Of a stretch of DNA of 64,000 bases, positions 53,701 through 61,699 are shown piece by piece; the first letter of the stretch is position 1, and every line of letters starts with the position of its first letter. The translations under genes were made by a program, and so were the position numbers. Origin of the DNA: Agelaius tricolor (taxonomy: Eukaryota; Chordata; Aves; Passeriformes; Icteridae); contig JALJCS010000007.1 of the NCBI GenBank assembly GCA_023055355.1, positions 4,948,001 to 5,012,000 on the forward strand, written 5' to 3'. The notes under the pieces are model-generated. The model did not search any database, had not been told where the DNA came from, and saw only the letters and a program-made list of their open reading frames with translations.

Positions 53701-56700
53701 AAAATACTTGAAGAAAAAGGGGGGTTTTGCTCCACAAACACCTCTTCCACTGGTTTGTTTTTGTTTTGGGGTTTTTTTGTGGTTTTTTTTTTTTTTTTAC
53801 ATTCTGGGTTGGTGCAAGGTGAAATGAGGATATCACAACTCAAGGAGTAGTCAGACACCTGCCTCCCCCTGAGGCACTGGTGTGTTTGTTGGACACTTCC
53901 AAAGCCTCCTCATTGTCACTGTGCTCAGATATTGACAGCAGCTCCTAAACTTTTATTTGTCTCATTGCTACAATAAACTACTCAACTCATTAAAAGGTTA
54001 ATTGCCTATGAAATACATCTGAGATACATCTTTGTTTTCTCTTCTCATAATCAGAAACCTTAAGCAGCCTATGGGCTCTTTATTTTTTCAGTTGTTCCTT
54101 GTGGAGATTTCCACATTGGAATCAGGGAACCAAAAATTTCGGTAAATTAATATAAAAAACAGATATAATTTCATGGCCATGGCCAAATTATCTGTGAAGA
54201 AAACACCCCATGAATCCAAAACACAATTAAATATTAGCTTTTGGTAATTAAAAAATTAGATATTCCAACCGTTACTTTTCTTCACTGTCAGTAATGTCAT
54301 TCCCCATGTCTCATCATTCCCCTTGTCTAAGAACAGGGATAGTTGCAGAGAGCACCTATCAGTGAGCTTCCTCTTGAGTATCACATACAAGAGCCTGAAT
54401 ATTGTGCCATTAGTTATTAAACCCTAATTAGTGTTTAAGGAAAATATCATTTTTCCTTCCCTTCCGCTGGACAGTACCTAAATCCGTGCCTGGTACTCAC
54501 TGAATTCACACCTGGAACATGGAAATAGGAGCATGGATGGGTAATAAATGCCATCAGGATGGTCACTGCTGTGGTGCTCAGCTCATAGGACACATCTTAG
54601 GTTGTAAGGTGTGGCTGGGGGTGTGTGTTCTATTCCCATCTGTCAGAGCTGGGGCAGCTCTCTGCTGTTCATGGGGCAGTTTTTTCTTTCTCTCTCCCAC
54701 AGCCAATCCTCCCTGCAGGAGATCTCTGCTGTCCATGGCCACTGAGTGTCCCTGCAGGGCTGATCCAATCCCATCATCCCATGGGGAGATGCTGCATTGC
54801 CCAGGGGAGGAGCCAAGCATTCCTACCTGGATCCAATCTGAGGTGCTGGGACAGCCCAGCAGCCTTTGCCCAGTGCATTGCCAGAGGAGCAGCTTCTGCT
54901 GCCCTGCATGGCCAGAGGGAGCCCAGGCCCATCTGCAGCAGCCCTGGAGCTGCAGAGGAAAACTCCCCCCTTGTGCAGGATCCCTGCTCCAGCAGAGCCA
55001 CAGCTGGCACTGCAGGAGGGCTGAGCCCCCATGGGATGGGGCTGTGCCACCCCCTGACACACAGGGGGACAGGGACTGCTCTGACTCTGGCAGTGTTGGT
55101 TTGTATCACTGCATTTTTATTTTATTTTTATTTTTTTCCCTAATAAAGAACTCTTATTCTTATTTCCATATCTTTGCCCGAGAGCCCCTTAATTTCAAAA
55201 TCATAATAATTTGGAAGGAGTTTACATTTTCCATGTCAAGGGAGGCTCCTGCCTTCCTTCCTTAGCAGACACCTGTCTGTTCAAACCAAGACACATGAGA
55301 TGTGCCATAACCCTACAGCCAGGGGCTACTGAACAGCCCTAAAGCACCAAAGGCATGAGCAGAACAATCTCTCATCTTTCCTTTCTGTCTTTCCTGAAGA
55401 AATAGACTTGGGAAGAGCAGCTCATCCTTGGGCTGCCCAGGAGGAAGGAGGCCTTGCAGGAATCACAGCTTTGGGTCCTCCCAGGGATGCAGGGATGTGT
55501 TTGCTGTGGGTGTGATGCTGTGGCAGGGATGAGGTTTCTGTCTCGCCTCGGGCTGGCCTCTGCTGTCAACAGAGAAAAATGAGCACCTCTAGGACATGGT
55601 TCATGTGCCCTGTGTTGTGTGTCTGCTTCAGAGGAGATGCAATCTCCCAGAAATGGCTTTTTCTCTCCCCTGTATCTGAAGGGAGCATACAGCAAATTCC
55701 ATTACAACACAGCTACAGAGACTCAGAAGAAGATTCCATTCCCAACTTCCAGGACTTGGAAGAAGGTACCAGCTTTGTCTGTGGCATTATAGGCATAGGC
55801 AGGACGTTATTTTGGGTCATGAAGAAAGAGCAGGAGTTTTTGCAAGCATGGGGAGTTCAGCAGCAGCAGCAGCAATCAGGGAGGCTGTGGCTCTGCAGGC
55901 ACACAGCTGGCACTAGAATTTTTCTGTTTTCCAGGATTTTGCCAAAAGGGTCTATTTACCCCATCTCTTTTCATGACTGGTGTTTTCCCCCCTCTCTTTG
56001 CTTTGAGTATCACAAAATAACAGAATAATTTAGATTGAAAAAGACCTCTAAGATCAGTGGGTCCAACCTGTGCCCAATCCCACCTTGTCAACAAGCCCAG
56101 AGCACTGAGTGCCATACCTAGCTGTTTCTTGAACACCTCCAGGGATAGTGACTCCATCACCTCCCTGGTGAGGAGCCATTTCAAATGCTGAACAACCCTT
56201 TCCATGAAGAAATTCCTCCTGGTGAGCAGTCTGAGGTGCAGCTGGTCCCCTGGTGCAGCTTGAGGCCCCTTCCTCTAGTTCTAAATAACTGCATAAATGG
56301 GATGGCTCTCACTAACAAGATTTTGGCCCTATGTGGGATAGGATATAGATCCTTTCCATCCCATATCCCTCTCACCATGCTGCTGAATGCATCTTGACCT
56401 CACCACACACACACAAACATTACAGAAAATGCACTATTGCACGTGCCCTTGTCCTCCCTGCATGCAGAGCTGCTGCCTGATCTTGTGTTTTGGCAAACAC
56501 TGGGCAACCCAGGAGGAGAGGGGAAGACAGAAAAAAAAAAGGATTAAAGCAAGGATAAGCTGAAAAATTCTTTAATGCCAAATTAGTGCATGCTGGTTGA
56601 ACTAAGAAAATTTAGGAGGGCTGTGACTGCTTCCCTCTTCATGGCAGGTCAGTGCCCAGGCTGCTGCACAGAGCCCTGGGAGCAGTAAGGAAACAGGGAT

Positions 56701-57935
56701 GTGCTGTGAGAGCCTGACAGGAGACACCTGCTCTGATTCTCACTGCCAGCAGCCTGTCTGCCTCAGACAAGCAGCTGGCAGCAGGGTGCCTCAGCTGATA
56801 CTGAGATGGAAACCAGATAAACCCCTCCTCCTCCTCCCTTTTTTAAAATATATTTTTTCTAGGCACAAAGGTTTGTGGTTGGGCTGTTGCTAACAATGAG
56901 TGTCCTTACGCTGCTCTGAGAAAAGTGTCCTCATTTCTAGCAAAAAGTGCTGAAAAACCTAGTTAGAAAAGAGAATAGATCTGCAGTTTTATGCCATGCT
57001 TGAAAATGCCATTTTCTTTGAGTTGTTCAGTCTCATGCCAGGAACTGGTTCCTGCTTTGCTGTAACAATTCTGTACTCAGGTTGTCCTTAGTGCCTTTTG
57101 CAGCACGAGGGTGCAAAGGCATGTGAGGTATTTACAGTCCTCTCACAGGAAAATATGCTCCAGGCTGTCACTGCCAAAAAAAAAAAAAAACCAAAAAAAC
57201 AAAAAACCAAAACCTAAAAAACCAACAAAAAACCCTAGCAAAGGAAGCTCTTGGGTCACTGTAAAGAGGAATCTGATTTTATTCAGTTTGTGCAATGGTA
57301 GAAGTGACTGATATCCTAAATATGAGGAAACAGAGTTTTCTGCTGTGTCCTGCAGCTTGTGTTGCAATTGTGTCTGTCTTGTTCTCTTTTATTAAATGAT
57401 CTCTCCAAGAGTAGCCAGGAACAGTTGCCCTTTTCATTCTCTACGTTGCACAATGCAGTCTGTAATTATTTCATTATGACTTTAATTAGTTTTTCTCACG
57501 TTAAGGTTACAATCATCACATATCATTTATTCATTTATTCATTTATTTATTTATTTATTTATTTAATTGGCTACTCAGTTCTTACAAGAGCTGAAGGAGT
57601 TGAGGGGCTTAAAAGGGAGTGAAATGGCTATTCAGTTTTGGAATTACCTCTGACACAGACTCAAGAGTACAAAACTAGCTGTCATTTTTTTTCCAGGCCA
57701 AAAACATGGCATTGGAAAACTGCCAAATTCAAATGGCTCTGTAGGGTCCTGCTTGATTTCCTGTCAGCTCAGACTGGCCAGGGAGGCTGCAGGTGCCAGC
57801 CTTCAATCTGCTTCAAACAGGATGGTGGGGAGCTCAACAGTGAAAACTTCCCTGAGGGTCCTTCCTTCCCTAACCACCTTCTCCCCTGACTTTCCAAATA
57901 AAGGCTCCACAAAACTGGAAGAATATCTTGAATAA
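36460..57935 (+). CDS. Transmembrane mucin-like protein with FN3 and autoproteolytic-type SEA domain
   Basis: A spliced gene not recognised by name. Exons: 36460-36508, 38638-40353, 42314-42559, 44178-44261, 44947-45059, 47321-47513, 48019-48156, 55682-55765, plus an unresolved terminal exon (57697-57935 shown; 56863-56966 is the alternative). Phases are 1,1,1,1,0,1,1,1 and all match. Predicted protein: signal peptide about 1-24; Ser/Thr/Pro mucin region to about 588 with 160-residue repeats; FN3 about 589-670; Cys-rich linker; SEA about 706-800 with the cleavage-type G760/S761 in FRPGSVIADF; helix about 816-840; RRR stop-transfer; acidic tail SYRDSEEDSIPNFQDLEE. By analogy with MUC1-type SEA mucins it should sit at the apical surface as a cleaved heterodimer. 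FN3 plus SEA also occur in UMODL1, its upstream neighbour. The family assignment is uncertain; the gene structure is well supported. Confidence 0.75.
36894..36938. repeat. Perfect 20-bp hairpin with 5-base loop
   Basis: Arms 36894-36913 and 36919-36938 are exact reverse complements around AATTC. A partial direct copy of the arm (AGTTAATACAACCTAA) lies just upstream. It is in intron 1 of the mucin-like gene. Confidence 0.85.
37888..37990 (-). mobile_element. CR1 LINE 3' fragment
   Basis: GGATCATAGAATCATTTGGG then GAAAAGACCTTTAGGATTGA: a CR1 3' end in reverse orientation. Its inner part is included in the tandem duplication that follows. Confidence 0.8.
37932..38505 (+). repeat. Tandem duplication, two units of about 290 bp
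   Basis: Unit 1 (about 37932-38222) and unit 2 (about 38226-38505) are collinear, from GAGTCCAAC to GTGGAAATGAGGAAG, with scattered substitutions and small indels. The left part of each unit is CR1; the rest is unique intron sequence. Confidence 0.85.
38638..40353 (+). CDS. Mucin-like gene exon 2: Ser/Thr/Pro mucin domain
   Basis: A single 1716-base exon (572 codons) bounded by CTGGCAG at 38637 and GTGAGT at 40354, symmetric phase 1-1. It is extremely rich in Ser, Thr, Pro, Ala and Gly, with few charged residues and almost no Cys, as expected for a dense O-glycosylation domain. A few NXS/T sequons occur near the start (LNVSRS, TNHSSS, NSSNGS). It contains about 2.7 copies of a 160-residue repeat. 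The antisense frame is also open, a by-product of the repeat composition. Confidence 0.85.
38940..40230 (+). repeat. 480-bp coding tandem repeat, about 2.7 copies
   Basis: Blocks at 39061, 39541 and 40021 start with the same 60 bases at exactly 480-base spacing. Copy 1 begins near 38940 and has a longer Ser run and a small in-frame insertion; copy 3 stops near 40230. Because 480 is divisible by 3, copy-number changes keep the frame. Confidence 0.95.
41090..41645 (+). mobile_element. CR1 LINE fragment, longer 3' ORF2 part
   Basis: CTGGCACCATTCAATGTCCT, then GGGGCTGCTGGTGGA, then GCCCAGAAAGCCCAAAG and GGCTGGAAGAGTTGGTG are CR1 ORF2/3'-end landmarks. About 550 bp with frame damage, in intron 2 of the mucin-like gene. 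Confidence 0.8.
42314..42559 (+). CDS. Mucin-like gene exon 3: fibronectin type III domain
   Basis: A 246-base exon, symmetric phase 1-1, bounded by TTTTACAG and GTACCT. It reads VPVSIKVQNVTAEFIQLSW with the conserved FN3 Trp, a Ser loop, ISVKDGKEI, and the F-strand signature SLLPGHVYNISVALASC. The sequons NVT, NET and NIS are present. One domain per exon with 1-1 phase is the classic FN3 arrangement. Confidence 0.9.
44178..44261 (+). CDS. Mucin-like gene exon 4: Cys-rich linker
   Basis: An 84-base exon (phase 1-1) after TTTTGCAG, donor GTAAGT. It reads SGSCFERTEFCLAQSTGC then SDLKYIACSS: four cysteines in 28 residues, with a fifth early in the next exon. It may be a small disulphide module; no family is recognised. 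Confidence 0.75.
44725..44832. repeat. Compound (ATT)n / (ATC)n microsatellite
   Basis: ATT trimers to about 44762, an interruption, a second ATT run, then about eight ATC trimers. It is in the intron before the first SEA exon. Confidence 0.95.
44947..45059 (+). CDS. Mucin-like gene exon 5: first half of SEA domain
   Basis: Acceptor TTTTTTCCAG at 44946, donor GTAAGT at 45060, phase 1 to 0. It reads NQAFSCTVRLEDETFNNTLY then NSDSEGYRTMSERLRTE, matching the SEA beta-strand and first helix pattern, with an NNT sequon. Confidence 0.85.
47052..47230. repeat. AT-only low-complexity tract beside the SEA exon
   Basis: About 180 bp of TA and AATAT-type sequence, nearly devoid of G and C, ending about 90 bases before the exon at 47321. 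It leaves little ordinary branch-site sequence upstream of the acceptor. Confidence 0.9.
47321..47513 (+). CDS. Mucin-like gene exon 6: second half of SEA with cleavage motif
   Basis: Acceptor CACCTTGCACAG at 47320, donor GTAAGT at 47514, phase 0 to 1. It reads VVGAMHAELGNNHSDIFILG then FRPGSVIADFLFLL, the SEA core with the G/S cleavage pair encoded at 47390-47395. An earlier acceptor at 47250-47251 is in frame but would insert 23 residues into the helix region and was not chosen. Confidence 0.85.
48019..48156 (+). CDS. Mucin-like gene exon 7: transmembrane helix
   Basis: Acceptor AAATTTCCAG at 48018, donor GTAAAT at 48157, phase 1-1. A short extracellular stalk (SVQPSTDNISSW) leads into about 25 hydrophobic residues (VAVIVLGVLLGVALVLILLA onward) and ends HVRRRSG, a type I stop-transfer. 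Confidence 0.9.
53160..53512. repeat. Minisatellite, 38-39 bp unit, nine copies
   Basis: The unit begins GAGCTGCACATCCTGCAGGT and continues GACCCTGGGCACACCAGG; some units end CACACCTTTG (39 bp). Variant units (GATCTTGGACAC) are adjacent to each other, indicating local unit duplication. Antisense frames through it are open by repeat structure and are not taken as coding. Confidence 0.95.
53760..53800. repeat. T-rich low-complexity tract
   Basis: T runs interrupted by GGGG and G, ending in an uninterrupted T run of about 16 bases. Confidence 0.85.
54530..55270 (+). mobile_element. Probable LTR-type interspersed repeat
   Basis: Its features suggest an LTR: TATTTTTTTCCCTAATAAAG (a polyadenylation signal), then AACTCTTATTCTTATTTCC and a tail ending near CTTAGCAGACACCTG. 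Several frames are open over 150-250 codons, but composition is GC- and Cys/Trp-rich with no domain. The boundaries and family are from recall of songbird repeats and need a repeat library. Confidence 0.45.
55682..55765 (+). CDS. Mucin-like gene exon 8: cytoplasmic tail
   Basis: Acceptor CCCCTGTATCTGAAG at 55681, donor GTACCA at 55766, phase 1-1. It reads SIQQIPLQHSYRDSEEDSIP then NFQDLEE. The acidic Ser clusters (SEED) look like casein kinase 2 sites, and a Tyr precedes them. Without splicing, the frame runs on for about 85 codons into low-complexity Gln-rich sequence. Confidence 0.65.
56023..56310 (-). mobile_element. CR1 LINE 3' fragment
   Basis: Reverse-oriented: AAATAACAGAATAATTTAGA, GACCTCTAAGATCAGTGGGT, CCAACCTGTGCCCAATC, AAGAAATTCCTCCTGGTGAG. 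Confidence 0.85.
56863..56966 (+). CDS. Mucin-like gene terminal exon, alternative A
   Basis: A strong acceptor (ATATTTTTTCTAG) is followed by a phase-compatible frame reading TKVCGWAVANNECPYAALRK then VSSFLAKSAEKPS and TAG at 56964. The ECPYAAL sequence is a possible Tyr signalling motif. There is no nearby polyadenylation signal. Confidence 0.25.
57520..57566. repeat. (ATTT)n microsatellite
   Basis: ATTC/ATTT tetramers, about eleven copies. Confidence 0.9.
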
Positions 57936-57936
57936 A
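57697..57936 (+). CDS. Mucin-like gene terminal exon, alternative B, with polyadenylation signals
   Basis: The acceptor TTTTTTTTCCAG ends at 57696. The phase-compatible frame stays open for 78 codons (GQKHGIGKLPNSNGSVGSC to GSTKLEEYLE) and stops at TAA 57933-57935. AATAAA occurs at 57897 and 57931, the second overlapping the stop, as expected near a transcript end. A second frame is also open across it, so coding status is not certain. Confidence 0.35.
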
Positions 57937-58557
57937 GTTATCCTGGAGATGTTTCCATCAGTCTGGGGAGCTGTCATAGTAATCTGGCCTGTCTTTTTCT
58001 ACTTAAAAAAGTTATCTGAGCAAAGTCTGAGGAACTGCTGTGAAAATTTGGGATGCCCAGTGTGTGCTCCTGCCCTTAGCAACACACCCTGCTGCCATGG
58101 AGCATTTGTTACACCATGAGCATGTACATGACTGGCTGCAAGGAGCTCCTCACCACGGGTGCTACATCTGGAAACTCCAGATGTCCACAGAGCGTGCACA
58201 GGTGAGGTGGAAAGTCGATCTAAATGGTTCAAAACAGAAAAAAGGAAACAGAGAGATGCTTGCTGTTCACACACTGTGCAGAGTGCACCTTGGTGGAAAT
58301 AAAAGGAGAAAGATATTAGCTGTTCTCTGCAGCTGTCAGTGCTGAACCAGCACTGGAATCTTTAAAAAAGTATTGATTTGGTAACTATTAAAAGCGTTGT
58401 GCTCAACAGAGGGTAGCTGTGTATTTTCTGTGTCACTGGATCAGAAGCCAGTGGCTGCAGAGGCACCACTGATGCCAGATCTGTTCAGAGAATAGAACAG
58501 AATTCTATTTCTATTTCTACTTCTACTTCTATTTATTTTTATTTTTATTTCTCTTCA

Positions 58558-58608
58558 GAATAGAATAGAATAGAATAGAATAGAATAGAATAGAATAGAA
58601 TAGAATAG
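58558..58608. repeat. (AATAG)n microsatellite next to its pyrimidine complement
   Basis: About ten AATAG pentamers. Just before it (58502-58550) is an irregular TTCTA/TTTCTA tract, so the two can pair. Confidence 0.9.
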
Positions 58609-58609
58609 T

Positions 58610-58745
58610 TTGGGTGGAAAGGGACCTTAAAGATCATCCAGTTCCAACCCCCTGCTGTGGCCAGGGCCACCTTCCTCTAGACCAGCTTGCTCAGATCCCC
58701 ATCCAACCCAGCCTTGAACACTTTGAGGGATAGGGCATGCACACC
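58610..58745 (-). mobile_element. CR1 LINE 3' fragment
   Basis: GTTTGGGTGGAAAGGGACCT, TAAAGATCATCCAGTTCCAA and CCCCCTGCTGTGGCC: CR1 in reverse. The AATAG array sits exactly at its 3' end, where CR1 normally carries short tandem repeats. Confidence 0.9.
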
Positions 58746-58749
58746 ATGG

Positions 58750-59510
58750 CATGTGACTCAGCTACATTCTTGTGAGGTTTGAATTAGTATCCTGTCCTAA
58801 TCTGTCCCACACTGTACAGTATCATAAAATAACATAAATAGTTTAGAATCAGGTAAAATAACATCCCTCAAGGCATTTATCACCAGGAAAGCTTCTAATG
58901 GGCATGTTTTAATTAAGATTGCACTGGAGGCACTGTTAGTCCTGAAGAGATTAAATATTTGAATCAGTGATTTGGAAGTAAATATAACTCCTCTGCTGAT
59001 TAAGGTGTGTGACTTATGCAGAATGGTAAACAAAGAGGCAAGAACGGCTGCAATGCAACGATCTTGACTTCTTGATAAGCTTGACTCACTTAAGTGAAAA
59101 GTATTTAAGCAGCTGAGTGCCCAAATGCACTTTTAGGAATCAGGGATGACGGCCCTGTCTCCAGAACAGGAGGCTGTATCTCCCAGCAGGAATGGATTCA
59201 GCAAAGGATTTGGCAGTGGGAGGATAAGCAGGTCAGCCTGAGCTCCCCCACAGGTACATCGTGGCCAAAAAAGGTTGATGGGATGCTTGGAGTAACAGTG
59301 CACGAGCAGGGTGATGTTAACTCTGAACGTGGCATTAGTGGGATCAGCACTGACAATTATGCATCGGGCTTTGGCATCGACTGCTTGAAAGAAAGGCTGG
59401 GAAGGTACTAAAAAGGAGCCTCAAATGATTGGATGGTAGGAGAAACTGCCACAAAGGGAACTCTAAAGGGTTCAGTGCATTTTGTTTATTAAAAAAAAAA
59501 AGTATATATA
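58750..59510. other. No gene recognised
   Basis: Unique-looking sequence with no supported exon. 59150-59460 has a retroelement flavour (purine-rich, degraded frames) but I could not assign it. Confidence 0.4.
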
Positions 59511-59520
59511 TTGGACACAA

Positions 59521-59593
59521 CTTTATTATGTCTTTGCTGTTATTATGAGGTATTTACATAATACCTCATAATAACAGCAAAGACATAATAAAG
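59521..59593. repeat. Perfect 34-bp hairpin with 5-base loop
   Basis: The arms 59521-59554 and 59560-59593 are exact reverse complements (left arm CTTTATTATGTCTTTGCTGT onward) around TACAT. The flanks do not extend the symmetry. Confidence 0.95.
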
Positions 59594-59884
59594 GGACAAG
59601 GAGAGGGGAAAGTACCAACCTGCAAAGGGCTTTTAAATGTGGTTAAACACGCAAGTAAACAAATAGCGAAAAATTAGGGTAGGCAACTCTACAAACTATT
59701 TTACAACAAATTACAAACTGGTGGAAAAAAAATGTTAAAGATAACCTTGCCCTCCTTGGATTTGATACGTTCACATAAAGCCAGGAGAGAGAAGAGAGCT
59801 GAACACTGCTGACTCCCACAGGGAATAACTGCGTGGCTGAAGGGCTGCCGGGATCCCAGGGAGCAGAGTGGCAGCTGTGAGCGG

Positions 59885-60640
59885 GTGTGACAGGCCAGGG
59901 AGCGGGGCCGTGGTGAGCGGGTGAGGCGCAGTGGGTGTCGCGCTGAGGGAGGGCAGTGTGTGTGTGTTGGTGGAGCAGGGCCGTGTTGGGGGGCTGTGGG
60001 CGTGGGTTGTGTTGCGTGTGTTGCGTGTGTGTGTGTGTGGGGCGAGGTGTTGGGGCCTGGGTGTTTGTTGAGTGGACGGGAGTGTTGTGAGTTGTTGTTT
60101 GTTGTGGTGAGCGTGTGTGTGTCATGTGGGTGTGTGTTGTGCGGGTGTGTGTGTGTGTGTGTTGGGGGGGTGGGTGTTTTGGTGTTGGGGGGCTGTGGTT
60201 CCAGGGTGTTGGTGTGGGTGTTGGGGCAGGGAGTGGATGGGTGCGTTGTTTGTCGTGTGGGTGTGTGTTGGGGTTTTGTTGGGTGTGTGTTGTGCAGGTG
60301 TGGGGGTGTGTGTGTGTTGCGGGGGTGGGTGTTTTGGTGTTGGGGGGCTGTGGGTCCAGGGTGTTGGTGTGGGTGTTGATGTGGGTGTTGTGGCAGGCGT
60401 TGTTTGTTGCGTGTGGTGGTGTTTTTGGGAGGGAGTTGTGGGTGTGTTTGTGTGGGAGAGGTGAGAAGGGCGGGTGTGAGAGGACAGTGAGGAGGATGGC
60501 AGCGGGGCCGGGTGTCGGGGCTCGGCCTCAGGCCAGCAATGGGCAGGCCGGCGCTGGGAGGCGGAGCGTACTGAGCCTTTAGCTCAGCGCCTTCGGGCAC
60601 GGTCGGATACATTTCTGAGCTGCGTGTTCGAGTGTGATCT
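59885..60640 (+). repeat. CpG-rich, GT-rich block with internal 155-bp duplication
   Basis: The left edge (AGCGGGGCCGTGGTGAGCGG) resembles 63737-63900. From 59940 to 60470 it is G/T-rich with many GGGG runs. TGGGTGTTTTGGTGTTGGGG recurs at 60171 and 60326 (period 155). It may be a diverged LTR or a GC-rich satellite. Open frames on both strands (Val/Cys/Gly or Pro/Thr/His) are compositional. Confidence 0.7.
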
Positions 60641-61037
60641 GGCGACCCCAACCTGACAGCGCGCCCGCCTCAGCGACGGAGCGGCTCCGCATCTTCTGCT
60701 GCGGATACGGCGGAAATCGAGCAGCGTATGCGACCCCGCCGTACACGGATCCCCGAATCCGAGAGATGTCAGAATGTCCGCCGAGAGGTGACATCCAGGA
60801 CGGCGGCAGACTTGAGACGTCACCACATCACCACCGTGCCGACAAATCTCACCAACGCAACACTGCAAACAATCTCGGTGCTCTGCCCAAGCGGGAGCCC
60901 AGCACACAAACAAATCCCACACGGCTCCTGCACAGGACGGGCACTTCCAATAGACCATGGGAGGGAAAACAAACCTCCCTTTTCCTTCAATTCATTCTTC
61001 TCTTACACTCATCTACTTGGTTCTTACCCCCCCACCC

Positions 61038-61558
61038 CCTTTCCTTTCCTTTCCTTTCCTTTCCTTTCCTTTCCTTTCCTTTCCTTTCCTTTCCTTTCCT
61101 TTCCTTTCCTTTCCTTTCCTTGAAATTTCCTTTCCTTGAAATTTCCTTTCCTTTCCTTGAAATTTCCTTTCCTTTCCTTTCCTTTCCTTTCCTTTCCTTT
61201 CCTTTCCTTTCCTTTCCTTTCCTTTCCTTTCCTTTCCTTTCCTTTCCTTTCCTTTCCTTGAAATTTCCTTGAAATTTCCTTGAAATTTCCTTGAAATTTC
61301 CTTTCCTTGAAATTTCCTTGAAATTTCCTTTCCTTGAAATTTCCTTTCCTTGAAATTTCCTTTCCTTTCCTTTCCTTGAAATTTCCTTTCCTTTCCTTTC
61401 CTTTCCTTGAAATTTCCTTTCCTCTCCTCTCCTCTCCTCTCCTCTCCTCTCCTCTCCTCTCCTCTCCTCTCCTCTCCTCTCCTCTCCTCTCCTCTCCTCT
61501 CCTCTCCTCTCCTCTCCTCTCCTCTCCTCTCCTCTCCTCTCCTCTCCTCTCCTCTCTC
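61038..61558. repeat. Pyrimidine pentanucleotide satellite: (TTTCC)n, (TTGAAATTTCC)n, (TCTCC)n
   Basis: About 520 bp of almost pure pyrimidine on the + strand. TTTCC arrays are interrupted by TTGAAATTTCC blocks (61120-61410), then switch sharply to TCTCC (61421-61556). All reading frames through it are artefactual. Confidence 0.98.
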
Positions 61559-61699
61559 TTTTTCTCCACTGCCCACTCACACCTAACACCTGACACTAAC
61601 TCACTGCCTCACAAGCAAAACAGCACTTTTGTCCTTTCTCCTCTTCAAACCTCTGCTTCTTCCACTTCCATTCCCCTACAATAAGAATTCAAAAAGAGC

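Larger units (their letters stand above)
48160..55680. other. Intron of the mucin-like gene between membrane and tail exons
   Basis: A 7.5-kb stretch with no certain exon. It contains a minisatellite (53160-53512), an LTR-like block (54530-55270) and ordinary unique sequence. Small missed tail exons cannot be excluded, though exons 7 and 8 already join in phase. Confidence 0.5.

Noticed and set aside
54519..55265. 248-codon Cys/Trp-rich plus-strand frame
   Set aside because: It overlaps a probable LTR with an AATAAA and several simultaneously open frames; no domain is recognised.
59701..60651. 316-codon Pro/Thr/His-rich minus-strand frame
   Set aside because: It is the complement of the GT-rich low-complexity block; composition alone explains its openness.
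60987..61596. Three overlapping 187-200 codon Lys/Glu/Arg-rich minus-strand frames
   Set aside because: These are pure translations of the pyrimidine pentanucleotide array; all three frames are open at once.
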